Positions 49,830 through 62,814 of a stretch of 64,000 nucleotides of DNA are shown here, one piece after another. Source of the stretch: Rhyacophila brunnea (Eukaryota; Arthropoda; Insecta; Trichoptera; Rhyacophilidae); the NCBI GenBank assembly GCA_022495005.1, contig JAGYXB010001009.1, positions 744,001 to 808,000 on the forward strand, given 5' to 3'. The translations under genes were made by a program, and so were the position numbers. A model generated the notes under the pieces. That model ran no database searches, was not told the DNA's origin, and saw only the letters and a program-made list of their open reading frames with translations. Position 1 is the first letter of the stretch; every line of letters begins with the position of its first letter.

Positions 49830-52305
49830 TTAACGAAAGCGCCTTTTGTTCAATATTTCTTTCTTATAACTTTATCCTACTATTTTTAGTGTAGTTTTTT
49901 TAAAATAAGTACCTCCCTCAAAATGTTTTATGTGTAGGACTACCGACTCAAGTAGTCCATTGCTGGCCTTGGCAGTAGTAGTACGCACAAGAAATAATAA
50001 AATTGTCCTGTGTCAAATATTTATAAACTAACATTTTATATAATTAAATCAAATAAATGTATATCAAAAGTATCTACAAGCATTTCACTAGTCACCTACC
50101 AAACCGATCGCTCAGTTTTTTTTTGTGAATATATAGAAGATTAAATATTTTGTATCAATTATTTAACATAGGTACTTACTATAATAATATTGTATTATAA
50201 TTCAATTGATATCAATTGCATTTTAAATACATTTAATGACAAATGATAATAAAAACAAAAAATGAGATACCTACCTAAATTTAAATAAAAACAAACATAT
50301 ATTTATAATTAAAATTTATTTAAATACTTTGTCCCCAATATGTAAAATATTTCCTGTATTTCCATAGATGCCTCAAGTGTATCAATAAAGACCACATTAC
50401 TTATATCAACATCTATATAGATGTCCTGTGAGTGTGAGTGACAATCACCTGCTCTGTCAACCAACCGACTATCGATATAGCTGGGCATCAGTACAGAGAA
50501 TACCACGTCTCCTCAGTTGTGCACTTAAGTATACTTATATGTATCAGTGGGTTTATTATATACACCAAGGGTGGCTATCGGCGGCTATTGGCGGTAGTTT
50601 ATCATATTTATGTATTAACGTTTTAACAGACCATCTCTTGGCTGTGTTGATTTTTAGAGCGAGATAGACAGTTTTGAAAATTTAGACGACTAACTTTTTG
50701 TAATAATTAAAATAAATATAATAAACTATCGTCGATAGCCTCCAACTGCGATATATAATAGACCCACAGTAATCAAACAAAAACATAAAAACTCTCAAAT
50801 TTAGGTAAGTAAATAATAAATACTTGAAAGAAATACTACTAACCTCTCTGATGACAATTTAATTTGCCAGCGTTGGTGTTACCAATTTTAAAAGTTTGAT
50901 ATTCATTTTGATAATTTCATTGAAATCAGTGTTCTGGATTCACGTACCTAGTTAACTGCTTGTGAATCAAAAAAGATCAAAAAGCAAAATTTATCAACGG
51001 AGATTCCGTGGATCGTGTATACGGCATTTTCATGCAATAAGAAAAGAAAATAAAAGGTGTTCTAAAAATTTCAAAATAAACATTTCGATACGTAGTAAAG
51101 AGCTCATGGCGAAGCAAAGAGAAGAAATTTAAATCGAGTCTTGTTAAAATCTTCAGTCTTGCCGTTAATAACTATGATATACGATACGTCCATAAAATTT
51201 AGAAAATCTTGTAATGAATAACTGCACAACACTATACTTATCTACAAGTAATTTGCAACATAGAATAAGTTTTTTTTTATTATCACAGCTTTGAAGTTTT
51301 CATATCCGCTTTTTTTAACCGTAGTGTACATAGTTTTAAATATAATACTCTGTCATACGTTTTTATATTATTATAAATACAGAACCTATACATAACAAAA
51401 TTAATACAATATTGTTATCAAGTTTGAATTTTCTAAGAAATAGTACAATATGTATGCAATTCAAAGATGTTGTAAAACCTTTATTCTTCCAGATGGTGCT
51501 TTCTATGAAAATTACTAAGGCATGTTCCAATTTTTATTACCACGTTTTTATTAGCTCGTATTCTTGTTTGCCCAGTACAATTTTTTTCTTGTTTGCCCAA
51601 ATCTTGCAATCGATTTTTAACTAACTTCCCGACTAGTTAGACATTTGTAACTTTTAGAATATATCAGAACACGAAGCCAATGCATTCTTTAAGTAGAATT
51701 GAATTCATTTTCAGTTAATTCTGTTTTGTATGGAAAGTTATTTCAGAATAAATCCGTCAAAATTAAAACACTATTATTGGTTGTTAAGTGGGTCCTAGCA
51801 ACTAACTTATTAATATATACGTGCGTTACTATGAAAATCAATATGAAATGTCAAAATGACATTTCAGTATTCTATATTTATTCAGTATTTCCATCAAGTA
51901 CAAAAAAAGTATTTATTAATACATAGAATTGTCAAGTTTATATGAATTAACAGAATTAAAAACGTGGTATATAAAAAGTTCTTTTTATTTTGTAATTTTT
52001 CATATTTCTATGCAACCTCAACAACTGCTTCTCATCGTAGTTTGCATGAAAATTACTAGAGCACGGATTCATTTTTGTTTTATTCGAAAAATATTTTCTT
52101 CAACATCTTTAATGTGTAGAAGCGATAAAAAGTCATGGAGGCGGAAAACGTCTAGTTTCAGGAATATCAAATGTATTTCTCTCTCAAAAAGTTTGATGTA
52201 GATGCAGGAAAATGAATTGATCATCAGGAGAACACTATGTTATTAAAAAATAAATAAAAAAAAACATTCTCTCAACTCTCGCATAATATAATTATGTAAT
52301 TATCA
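49830..52305. other. Intergenic stretch, MITE at 50.6 kb, otherwise no supported gene
   Basis: Apart from the MITE at 50547-50766 there are several 60-90 codon frames (51412-51624, 51699-51926, 51929-52201). Two of them contain the related words MKITKA and MKITRA about 520 bp apart. They might be decayed transposon protein, but no family could be named with confidence. Confidence 0.35.
50547..50766. mobile_element. MITE, copy 2 of a two-copy family
   Basis: Terminal inverted repeats run from gtgggtttattatata inward to gtggctatcggcggctat and gtagtttatcatatttat; the right end mirrors this, ending in tataatagacccac. The interior shares ttggctgtgtt and tttagagcgagatagacag with the copy at 34636-34902, about 16 kb away. 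No open frame. Confidence 0.75.
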
Positions 52306-52520
52306 CCATTAGCTGCGGTCTACCTACTGCTGGATGAAGGCCTCATATTTTCCACATGATCTTAGCTACTTGGTACATTAATCAACCATGGTTTATCGAT
52401 TCAGAAATTTTTAAGAAAGCCATGTGATTGCTTAGAGTCCCTTAGATACCACTGTAGTGTGATTGCCCAGCGATTTTCATATAATGGTATCTTTTGCGGT
52501 CACATTCCACGACTAGTTTT
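52306..52520 (-). mobile_element. LINE 3' fragment (minus strand)
   Basis: Starts with ctactgctggatgaaggcc, the complement of the ggccttcatccagcagtag end of the 15241-15325 element, and continues through atgtgattgcttagagtccc and gattgcccagcg, words typical of the same 3' region. Degraded, no frame left. Confidence 0.5.
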
Positions 52521-52854
52521 TGTGACTATTAATGAATTTTCGTTACACTAAGGCTCCATGTTTCACATATTTTCATGAACATTTTTCACTTAAGACGCAA
52601 TGAGAGGTGACTTTTAAAAATACTATTCAAGCAATCAAATGCCAATTTGTTTCTACAACGAATCATCATTCTGCCAAAACACATTTATTATCTGAGATAG
52701 ATGTAGTTGTTAACCTGGTGGATTTATTTGTCATAAATTAAGGTAGTTAGTGAACATAAAATCCGCATGGGTATAGCGGGTCTATATTCACCCAACTTCG
52801 AGTCACATGTGAGGACCAAATAAATGTCGTTTGTTTAACGCGTGCGTACTACCT

Positions 52855-53245
52855 GTACATATGGCTGTGAGACGTGACATCCTACAAAACTTCAAAAGTC
52901 TTGACTTTTGAGCTTTGAGAATCGATATATCCGCTGAATCCTAGGGGTACACTGATACGACCGCATTACAAACACTCGAATTCGTGAGCGGTAATCAAGA
53001 AGAGACACTAGAACATTGTGTTCCAGAACAGTGTTCCGGATGCCGTCAGAATCTGTGACACTTCGTACCGTTGTGGCACAGCCTTAAGGGTTCCGACAAC
53101 GTGTCAGTGGTGCTTCAAAAGTGATCTATGCGCTTCAGGTCTGACATTCCGGGAGGCGCGATAGTTGGCGATGGACCGAGGGAAATGGGTCGAACTTGTA
53201 CTTGCCTTATACTCCAACGTTGGTAACAGAATGAAGTATTAGTAG
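52855..53245 (+). mobile_element. Non-LTR retrotransposon C-terminal domain, decayed
   Basis: Pieces in order: TYGCET at about 52857, then SFE and ILGVH*YDRITNTRIRER (52940-53000), FRMPSESVTLRTVVAQP (53035-53085) and a decayed W-x-x-A-x-x-x-A-x-DR block, ending in a (TAG)n tail near 53240. This is the YGCE-x-W ... RILG-x-x-WYD ... GHV-x-RMP order of LINE reverse transcriptase C-termini. It matches the minus-strand copy at 11854-12118 in the RMP...LRTLVAQPQGFR region. Stops and frameshifts throughout. Confidence 0.65.
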
Positions 53246-54538
53246 TAGTAATGAGGGTCAATATAATATTAGTATGTTGTATCTAAACAATTTACAGTAT
53301 AAAAATTATAAACATAAATTTTAAATGTTTATGTAGATATCGAAAAATAGTTATTAATAGTATATTTTTATGTCATTGGTTTGTCATCAGTAAACTGGTT
53401 TGAATTTTTAAAATTTATTATTATTATTAGGTATGTGCTCGATTCATTCTCTCAATAAATTAGTTGTGGCAACAATATTTTGTATTATATTATTTCGTGA
53501 ATAAAATTATATATCAAATTTAATATTATTAACCAGCGATCGCCCGCGTGAAGACGAACAAAAAAAGTAGAGAGATACACAGATTAAATAAATAGACTTA
53601 TTCGATTTCAATCTAATCTATTCCATCTAGTATTACTTTTATAGTAAAATCACAAACATAAATTTCAATAAATTGTATTATTATCTCTGACTATGCGCGC
53701 GCTATCAACAGCTACTCACACCTCACCTCACCACTCAACCGCTGCTATCTGACTACTTTACCCACTCGTGATGATTTTTTGCAAGGGCGTTATTTTCTAT
53801 AATTTTCTATATTTTCTATGATCTGGTAACTTCGAAACCGAAGATACCGAGATAAAACTACTAAATTGGCTCTAACAAAATTGTATATATTGGTCTAGTA
53901 GGTTTTGAGTTATAATTTTCAATAAAAATAGACAAGACAGGTGTAAATAAAATAAAAATATGTTTTGTGTTTGGGTAGGTATTATGAATAAAGTCAATAC
54001 GATGATGAAAATACAAATACATATTTCGAAATCACGGACAGAGACGTGTACAATACATTAAGTTGTTTCTCCTATTTATATTAAATATTTATGTTGTTAA
54101 AAATATGTAATAGGTACCATTTTTAGTTACTGCAGAGTAGAAAAAGATTTTTTAAATGCGGAGTAGATATATGAAATAGTTTACTTTCTTACAAGTTTAT
54201 TAAGTAGATTGTTATGCCTATAACAAAAAAATACAACTATATCAGTAAGATGGTATTGTGTATATTTTTTCCTCTGTATGTCTTCTACTGACTTTGGAGA
54301 TCGGCAATAAACTGAATACAAATCTACAAATGTTATATTGAATCAATTCCGTGGAGTTTATTCTACGTATGCCTTAGAAGAGGACTTTGGATCTACTCTG
54401 ATTCGTCTACTTACAATTAATAATCTCTAAGTATGTTAGATTATAGTGTATTACAATTAAATAGGCAACACAAATTTATTTATTTCAATCTCTTTTTAAC
54501 AAAAACAATGCAATATTTAATGTTCAACTAATCACACA
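53246..54538. other. AT-rich stretch with one more balanced block
   Basis: A block from about 53533 (gcgatcgcccgcgtgaagac) to 53830 contains CACCTCACCTCACCACTC-type low complexity and is probably an unclassified repeat. No gene seen. Confidence 0.35.
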
Positions 54539-55889
54539 TCTAATATATAAAAATTAATATTTGTTTGTTTGTTTGTTCGTATTGTATGCGCTGCCATACC
54601 GTTCATCCGATTGCGATAAAACTTTGTTAACTTATTGCTTGCACTTCCGCGAAGAGAATAGGCTATATCTTATATATAAAAATGAATGTCTGTCTGTCTG
54701 TATGCCTGTCTGTCTTTCTATCTGTCCCGTATCCGTTCCTATACCATCCGCAAAGGTTTCTGAATTAGAAAAATCATCATCTTCTTCTTCTTCATCATTA
54801 TATTTTCTTTTATTCGTATGGTTCCTATACCATTCATCTGATCGCGACGAAACTTTCGTCAGTTATTGTACGCACACCCGCAAAGGTTTCTAAATTAGAA
54901 AAACCATCTTCTTCTACTTCTTCTTCATTATATCTTCTTTTATTCGTATGGTTCCTATACCATTCATCCGATTATGATGAAACCTTCGTCAGTTGTTGTG
55001 GTAACACCCACAAAGGTTTTTGAATAAGTACAGCCATCTTCTTCTTCTTCTTCTTCTTCGTCATCATTCTATCTTCTTTTATTTGTATGGTCCCTATACC
55101 ATTCATCCGATTGCGATGAAACTTTCGTTAGTGGTTGTGCCATTACCTGCGAAGGTTTCTGAATTAGTACAACCATCTTCATCTTCTTCTTTATTATATC
55201 TTTTTTTATTCGTATGGTTCCTACACTATTCATCCAATTGCGATGAAACCTTCGTCAGTTGTTGTGGTAACACCCGCAAAGGTTTCTGAATTGGTATAAC
55301 CATCTTCTTCTTTTATTTTATATTCTTCTATTCGTATGCGTTTCTATTCCATACATCCGATTGCAATAAAACTTTCGTCAATAATTGTGCCAAGCCCCGC
55401 AAAGGTTTCTGAATTAGAATAACCATCTTCTTCTTCTTCTATTCACAATGAAACTTTGGTGAGTTGTCGTGCGCATGCCCACAAAGATTTCTGAATTAGA
55501 AAATCATCTTCTTCTTCTATTCGTATGCGTTCCTATACCATTCATCCGATTGCGATGAAACTTTTTTCAGTTGTTGTGCACACACCTGCAAAGGTTTCTA
55601 AATTAGTATTATATAAATACAACGTTTGTTGTTTGTTTGTTTCATGCAATTTAGATTTTTTTTTACTACATATTAATAACATCAATAACGTTTGCATATT
55701 TTGGAATCGATTTTAATTTAGTGGTCTTTTGTTTGACCTTTACTCATATTAGAATTATTTTCATATTGCCATATTGTATAACACAGATATTTTAATATTA
55801 AAAAAATAATTACCTCTTATTATTTTTTAAATATCTAAGATAAATATAACCTCGAAACGACCCTGTGCAAAGCCGGGTACTTCAGCTAG
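54539..55889 (+). mobile_element. Helitron-like non-autonomous element
   Basis: The 5' end reads A|TCTAATATATAAAAATTAAT and the 3' end reads aagccgggtacttcagCTAG|T. A TC start and a CTAG end inserted between A and T are the Helitron signature; a short ACCC/GGGT stem lies 12 bp before the end. No Rep/helicase is encoded. A second TATATAAAAATGAATGTCTG-type start occurs inside at about 54671, so one element may be nested in or fused with another. The interior is a tandem array described separately. Confidence 0.6.
54590..55615 (+). repeat. Tandem array, about 8 units of 95-140 bp, within the Helitron-like element
   Basis: Each unit carries ttcgtatggttcctatacca, then catccgattgcgatgaaac, cttcgtcagttgttg, cccgcaaaggtttctgaatt and a (TTC)n run. 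The catcc word starts at 54604, 54835, 54965, 55104, 55231, 55354 and 55543, with a truncated unit near 55441. Open frames across the array (54561-54893, 55020-55289, 55525-55716) are products of the repeat and not genes. Confidence 0.85.
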
Positions 55890-57294
55890 TATTTTATAAT
55901 AATAAACAGGCATTTTTATTTAGCATCTCTGAATTAAACATAATTTTAGATATTTTTTTGTATTTGACGTCAGGGTTTGTCGTTTAATTAAAATGTTTTT
56001 AAAATCGGCAGGTAGGTAATTATGTCATAAAATTGCATTATAATTATGATTGACTTCAAGGAGATCATAATATTACAGTAGCTGAATGGGCAATAATACT
56101 GTGAATATATTATTATTTAAATAAAATTCATTTATTAGCCAGAATATATATAATTATATAATATGGATTTATATTACGAAAGAATGACATGTTGTAGTAA
56201 GTATTACTATAACATGACACTATCAACCCAGTTGTTTTTCAGCAGGGCGATTTTATTTCTTAAATGCAGTTTCCAATGATTATTATTTACTTTCTTTCTA
56301 TTATGTATATAATATGTTACATATTTTGACGTCAATGAAAAGGGGAGATTAGCCTCACATTAATACTTTTCACGAGGGACAATTAATATTATGTATCTAT
56401 GTCAATTGTACTTAAATTTTTGAGTCGTTCTTTTCTTTTTTACGTATAATATATGTATTGCAATTAGTTTGGCATATTTACTATATTTTCAATCTCTTGG
56501 ACGCCCTATTAGTCATTTGTTTAAAATATATTTCAATCTCCTGTTGACTGAGGTTCATATATTTTGCATAGTTACCAAAATCGTAACTTAATTTTCACCA
56601 TACTATGTTATAAAATAAATAATCTCAGCAAGATTTTTTTATTAAAAAATAGATTTTTTACTGCAAAAGACTGTCATTTTTTATGCTTCACTGTTTGTTG
56701 TGGTTTTCAATATAGCGTATAAAAAGCACTCATTCACTTTGCTATGACTTTCATTTAGTTCTTCTTGAAATATTTAGGTTGAAATCGTTTAAAAACCAAA
56801 AGCACGTAGATGGTGTGATTTTACCAAGTTTTATAGTTTTTGATAGAAAATGATTAAGAATTTCACTCATTGAGACGAACACTTTAAACATAATATTTAT
56901 TTCCATAATAATATTAATATCACGCAGCTATGTACCGATTCCCGTCATACTTTTTTTATAATTTATATGTGTTGGTTGATCCACCATGGCATAGAGTAAT
57001 TGACTTAAAAATTAAAAAAAATTAAAAAAATTTCCAATATTTAGTAGACATGTTTATGGAAAAGTAAGTAATTACAAAGGCATTCTAAAAAAATGAACGC
57101 AAAATTAAAATATGCACTCTTATTGCAATAATTAAGATAGACTTTTTCTAACACTTCTTCCGGTTATGAAAGAATGAAATTAGTACAATCATACCCAGGT
57201 ATTTTTACAAAGGCACTTTTATATTTTATATGAAATGTTCATTAATGAGTCAATCTATAGAGATAATTTATCAGTGGAGTAAGTGGCTAACTTC
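55890..57294. other. AT-rich intergenic stretch
   Basis: No gene, transposon or structured repeat recognised. Confidence 0.4.
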
Positions 57295-57303
57295 TTAGTC
57301 TCA

Positions 57304-57485
57304 TTTTTTTTTTTTTTTTTTGTGATTTTACCGAGGCTTTGACTGCGACTCGCTGTCATATCGCCTCTTCTCTTCTAGAAGGGGATCCTTCGATCAGGTC
57401 CTCACTCCTATTCTGTTAAATGGCTTTATAATTATTTTGTCTAGCTCTTCCGTCTTTCTTTCTTTCTTCTTTAGACGCCAGTGTT
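57304..57485 (-). mobile_element. Short retroinsertion with poly(A) tail and target-site duplication
   Basis: The minus strand ends in a run of 18 A (57304-57321 as T). The flanks carry a direct repeat ttagtctcattttt at 57295-57308 and 57486-57499, a 14-bp target-site duplication whose T-rich end overlaps the tail. The 165-bp body (ctggcgtctaaag ... gcctcggtaaaatcac on the minus strand) has no pol III boxes that I can see; it looks like the extreme 3' end of a poly(A)-type LINE. Intact tail and duplication suggest recent insertion. Confidence 0.7.
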
Positions 57486-57499
57486 TTAGTCTCATTTTT

Positions 57500-60435
57500 G
57501 AAATCTATAAACTGTATAGAGATCTATATACTTTGTTTTTATATCAGCAATATTGACTAGAAGTTAAGCATATAATATAACTGTTAATAAATATTACAAT
57601 AAAGCCTTATCATTGACATAATTTGATAGCATGACAGATGTTAATTGATTTAATTTCGTAAAACCTTACAAAAATACAAGTATTTGGACACCACGCGGTG
57701 CCTCCAAGAATCACTATCGTCAGTCCATCGCAACGCCGTTTTCATCCTGTGAATAATATTTAGTTATATATGTATTTTTTAATCAGTATTAAATATCAAA
57801 TAGGTACACAAAATTTAAGAAGAGTAATGTATTTTTAATAAAAATTTATAGTTTTGAAAATCCTCAGAAACATACACATTAAAATAAATAACGTCTTGAA
57901 ATTTTGAGTACTTCAAATTCAAATTATATTTTTTTTTACATACCGTGAACATTACATAGTATAAATTCAAGACGTTCACAACGTGACATTTAAAAAACAA
58001 AGAAACAGTGTAAAGAAGAAATAAATATATGCAGTATCACAAAAACAGTATGAAAAGTTAAGTGAAAGGTAAAAAAATTATAAAAAATATAAATTTTAAA
58101 ACATGAAATCACATAAAAGCTCTGCCCCACCTTCATTTAACTAAGTTGTGAAATTAATTATTTCGCATAAATCGATCATTTAAAGGACAATAGCTTTCAC
58201 CAGGATAATGATAGACATGACCACATATCTCACCCAGTCATATTTTTTCTATAATTGTCTACAATATTAATATGTTTCAGGCATTTTTTCATCCGAAACT
58301 ACATAGAAAACTAGTGACAACGTCCACCTCTAAACCTGTGAATCGTAGGTTTGCTTCAAGCATCTGGCGAATTTACATAATGTCTGTGTTTCAATATACT
58401 ATGCTTGAACAATATAGCAAGAACATAATAGGTTTGGTGAACATCTTACAATCACTTAATATGTTTAAAAGTCTGTTAAAATTGACCGTAATGCATTTAC
58501 GGATGAATTTTAAAACTGCAATGTTATATATTTTACTAATATTTTTTATTTTAAATAATCAAAAGAAGACGTTACTAAAACAATGTAAAAATAAAGTTCA
58601 TTTTTTTTAGTATATCATATTGTATGGATAGTTTTAGGTGGATTACTGTGTTAGTTAATAGATTTTTTTCCGAGTACAGACATATTTTGTGCCTTTCTGG
58701 CAGGAAACAAAAGAGCATGTTGAGACCCTCAGTTTGGAAAGCAATAGTCTAATAACAAGTTTTCCATACCATTAAAAAGAATGTTTTACAAATAAGCATT
58801 CCACTTTTTACAATAAAATTTTTAGGTTATCTAACTACACCTTGAGTACATTGTTATTTAGGTTTTTCCATTTCTCTCGTAGAAATATAGTAACATTTTC
58901 AATAGCATAGCAAGTACTTACCTATTGCAAATGGTTAAAGTATATTATACGAATAAAATTCCCATTGAGGAATTTCAAGGCACCTGTTGTCAGCTTTACT
59001 CTCACTCTTTTAGAGTTTTTTTTTGTCATTTTAAATGGTTCTCAAATCGTTAATTTAATAATATTGATATTCTTTTAAAATAACTGTAGCTATTATAATA
59101 ATAAACATTATAATAATAAACATTATATAATATAATAATAAATATATTATTATAAACTATATTATAAATATATTATTATTAACATATAATAATAAATATA
59201 TTATTAATGAGTTTTCCTGACAAATCATATGAACGTGAATCCCGCTAGGCGTAGTATTTTTTTTTCAAAAAGTTTTTTTGTAGTGGTTACATACATATAA
59301 TTATAACAATAAAATATATAATAATTATTATAATAATATGTAGGTGGTTAATTTGTTTCGTAATTTATTAAAAGTGGTTCTGTTCAGATAAAATACTTAG
59401 TGTTCGCTATTCTTAAAATTAAAACTATCAAAACAGTTTCAGAATCTCAAACAAACGACATCCAAACTGTTCAGTCCGCTCGGTTTGCCCCAAATCGACG
59501 CGATTTGTTATATTTTATTTTTCCTTCACCGCGCGCCTATTATCATTTCTTTTTTCGTTTATTTTTCTTTTCAACGAATGCGATTGTTTTTGTCCCCCTT
59601 TGGAGAGCCGCTTTGAATATTACTTTTCGTTTTTCTTTTGTTTACATACTACCTTATGAACTGAATACTATCGGTGATAGTTTGAAAACCTTTGCGTGGG
59701 TACCATTCGTTTACATTATATCCAAATAAATACATTAAAAATACAACAAACTATACAATTATTAATAAACTATCAAACCAATCAGCTACGGGAAACTATA
59801 TAAATATTTACATATTCATCGAAAATTCTATATGGTAACCTGAATTATGTTATCAAAGGTGACCTTATGCTTATATTGTACCTAAACTTTAAAGTGTTCA
59901 GCTAGTAAGTTAGTATATACTTCCCGAGATCACAAATATAAACCTTTAGTAAAAGGAAGATCCAAAAATTTCGAGTAGCACAGGGTGGTATGAGTTGGTG
60001 CATGGTAGCTGAATATGGAATAATTAAATAAAAGAACAAAAAGGGTATGCGGTATCGATATAGAAACCTCAAACAGAAATCAACTGAATGCATAGTTTAA
60101 AAAGGGACAATCAATAGACACATCTAGTGATCCAGTTGTACTCCAAAAAGTAAACTTAGGTACATTTTGCTGTATCGACGAAATACTCAATATCTGCGGA
60201 ACTACATGGCAACACAATGCTGCCTTGTTATCAAAAAAGACAGCGTTTTTGGTTTTCGTGAAATAAGAATCTAAGTTTTAAACTACCTTTTCACTTATAT
60301 TATGTAAAAGTATTGGATTGTTTTGGCATAATCTCTAAGTAGTCAGTTTATATCTCTGTTTTCACTAATACCAAAAACTATATTTATTATTACTAATACT
60401 ATATATATATTAAAATATAATATTATTTAGCAGGG
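57500..60435. other. Intergenic stretch without supported genes
   Basis: Includes a 110-codon frame at 58272-58610 and another at 59400-59729; neither has a recognised domain. The start of the first (58310-58365) faintly resembles a decayed SINE head (aaacct..gaatcgtaggttt). 59091-59215 is a pure A/T palindromic run of ataataaat-type words. Confidence 0.4.
59091..59215. repeat. AT-only low-complexity region with internal palindromes
   Basis: Alternating aataataaatatattatta-type words over about 125 bp, with almost no G or C. Likely slippage-derived. Confidence 0.75.
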
Positions 60436-60512
60436 CAAAATACGTAGAATCAGTTTGGGAGACCTTCGTCCAGCAGTGAATAGCTTCAAACTAATGATAA
60501 TGATGAATTATA
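60436..60512 (+). mobile_element. LINE 3' end fragment
   Basis: Reads AKYVESVWETFVQQ then a stop, equivalent to the DREKWSMIEEAFIQQ end of the 15241-15325 element, with gaccttcgtccagcagtgaa and an ATGATAATGATGA tail. More diverged than that copy. Confidence 0.5.
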
Positions 60513-61704
60513 TTTAAAAAGTGCATTATATTTTGTTTTGAAATTTCCTGCCTATTCGACTTGAAAACATTGCTTGGATCCTGGTCGTAAGAAATGTATT
60601 CACTTCTTACTAATTACATAAAATGTCCTTCATTGCCTGAAATATATTATGTATCTTTCTACACAGTTCAACAACTATATATTACTATGACTCCCGATTA
60701 TCGTGTTACCTTCCGGTCATTTGAAGAGGACCTCCCGTATATAATTGGTTATTTTTCACCCTTGAGACACGGCCGCTAAAATGAAGTCACCCTATTTTAG
60801 CATGCATGATGACAATAGAATTGCTATAAATATATCGGTTATACTTTCCTCACCATGAGCTTCTTTTTCGTCACTTACGGCTCATTTCTTCGCAATGTCT
60901 ACTTTTAAAAAATATCCGGCTTCTATTCACAGTTTTATAATATGGTACAATGCTCTGACCCATAGATAAATATATTTCTGATTAAATTTTGTAAACCTTT
61001 ATTCTAGTTTTTTTCAATATAAGTTTTTAAGTTTTTATCTGAACCTAAAGTATTAATTCTCTCTTTCTATTCGATTAAGAATCTATACGATTCTACTAAG
61101 TACATGGCAGTTGTTATTTTTTGTAGTAATACATCGAGTGCTTAAAGTCAGACAACGTTATCTACAAAAAAAAGTTTTTTTTTTTTTGAGATAACGTTTT
61201 TTTACATTTATGGCTACATGATAGTCAAACAACGTTATGTCAATCTTTTCTAATTTCTTATTAAATCGTCAGTAAAGTTTAACGCTAACTACATAAATTA
61301 CCCTTGTTTTCATATTTTTTAAAAACTATCCCTATAAATTTTAACATCATCATAAGCAAGATAAATGTACAATACATAATAAATTATAAAATATTAACAT
61401 TAGGTTTTAAATAAACATTTCCCTTGTTGAGTTACAAGAATCTAAAATAACGATTTTTGGCTCTCCTGTAAAGTTGCACTTTTGTAGATAGTGTTGTTTG
61501 ACACTAAGCCCTCGACATGATCCCAGATATATGAATTCGCAATCATGATCATGAGTGAAAAGCTTCAGTTGTATACATATTGTTCTATTTTGTCTTAGTT
61601 TGAGTGACAAACAGTTCATTACATTACTGTAAAGATATATTTTAGATATAAGATTTAAGAAAATTATGCTTGTGCAAACATTAGTTTTTTACGATCTTGT
61701 AAAC

Positions 61705-62130
61705 ATTTTTGTACGGTGTCAAATCGTGGACCCTGTGGGCAAGGGATCTGAAGCCAATTGATTCTTTCAAAATCTGGTATCGGCGCCAAATGCTTTATAT
61801 AGCTTGGACAAAGCACAGGATGAACCACTCAATAATCCATAAACTTGGGTAGATAAAGGAAAGGCTCTCGACAATAACCTGGTGTGACTGGTGGCTTCGA
61901 GTATCTTCCAAGGAAAGCAAAGCCGTGCTGAGGAAGATTGTTGGCACCAGGAAACTTTATTTTCTTTTCTGTGGTTGGCACTCTGAAGTGACCAAGTGAG
62001 GAAGTTTAGTAAAGCTAGCCTTCACTCTGCCCTGAGAGTAACAGAGGACCGAGATGTGTGGAGATTCTTGTTCGTTCAGAAAACTGCTGAATTTCAGGAT
62101 GATCATGATCTTCAGTCATAGGGTAACGAC
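61705..62130 (+). mobile_element. Non-LTR retrotransposon C-terminal domain, decayed
   Basis: From 61712 it reads YGVKSWTLWARDLKPIDSF followed by KIWYRRQMLYIAWTKHRMN, the YG-x-x-x-WTL...DLK-x-IDSFK-x-W-x-RR-x-ML-x-I-x-WT-x-HR-x-N segment of LINE reverse transcriptases, then a stop at 61847. After frameshifts, LHSALRVTEDRDVWRFL appears at about 62012-62075, the tail block that is also present on the minus strand at 640-862. A clear pseudogene of one transposon ORF. Confidence 0.75.
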
Positions 62131-62814
62131 CAAAAAGAGAGACGGTATGCACTTAGTGTGTAATAGCGTCAAAGTATAAAAGACAACAGAAAAAACCATA
62201 GACACCAATGCAAAATGACATTGCCATATATTATATTATTTTGCACTAGAGAGGCAGCACCAAGTTTATGGGCAGCACTAGTCTACCATGAATCCATACC
62301 AGCGTATTATTTTATCAACAAGAAGTCTCCCAGGAAAAGTATACAGGATACTAGTCTTAACGATACATTAATTATAGGTAGCATATTATCGCTAATGCAT
62401 GTAATGTACGGTAAGTTATGTCTAGTCCAGACCATGTTATATTGGTTCGATGAAGATTGTATAGAAACTGTTCTAAAGTTGTATCAAAAATGTTTCCGGG
62501 CATTTACGTTAATATACAAACATTTGATATATTCTGATACTAACAAAATATGATATTGGATTTTTGTTTCCCAATATGAATGGGAAATACTTAATGCATA
62601 ATATTATATAATATGTTCTTGACCGGGACTGAGCACGCGATTAATTCATTTGTGTCTCCGCATCTTTATAATAACTTTTAGCCCAATCATACCAAGCAAT
62701 CTTCTTGAGGATACCCGCTTAATTATATCGGATACCTAATTACTGCACAATACATTTTAATTTAACAAAACATGGAAAATTATAATAATAAATAGGGACA
62801 ACAATAAATAGGTT
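62131..62814. other. Stretch with one chance frame, no supported gene
   Basis: A 112-codon frame (62215-62553) has no recognised domain, signal peptide or splice partner. Nearby transposon remains make an origin in repeat DNA possible. Confidence 0.35.

Noticed and set aside
54561..55716. Three open frames of 63-110 codons
   Set aside because: They are repeated translations of the tandem unit in the Helitron-like element.
58310..58365. SINE head resembling the one at 21957
   Set aside because: Similarity is limited to aaacct..ggtttg and the B box is degenerate; no tail follows.
59400..59729. 109-codon frame rich in Phe and Arg
   Set aside because: Long T-runs give the Phe residues; no domain, and no promoter or splice partner was found.
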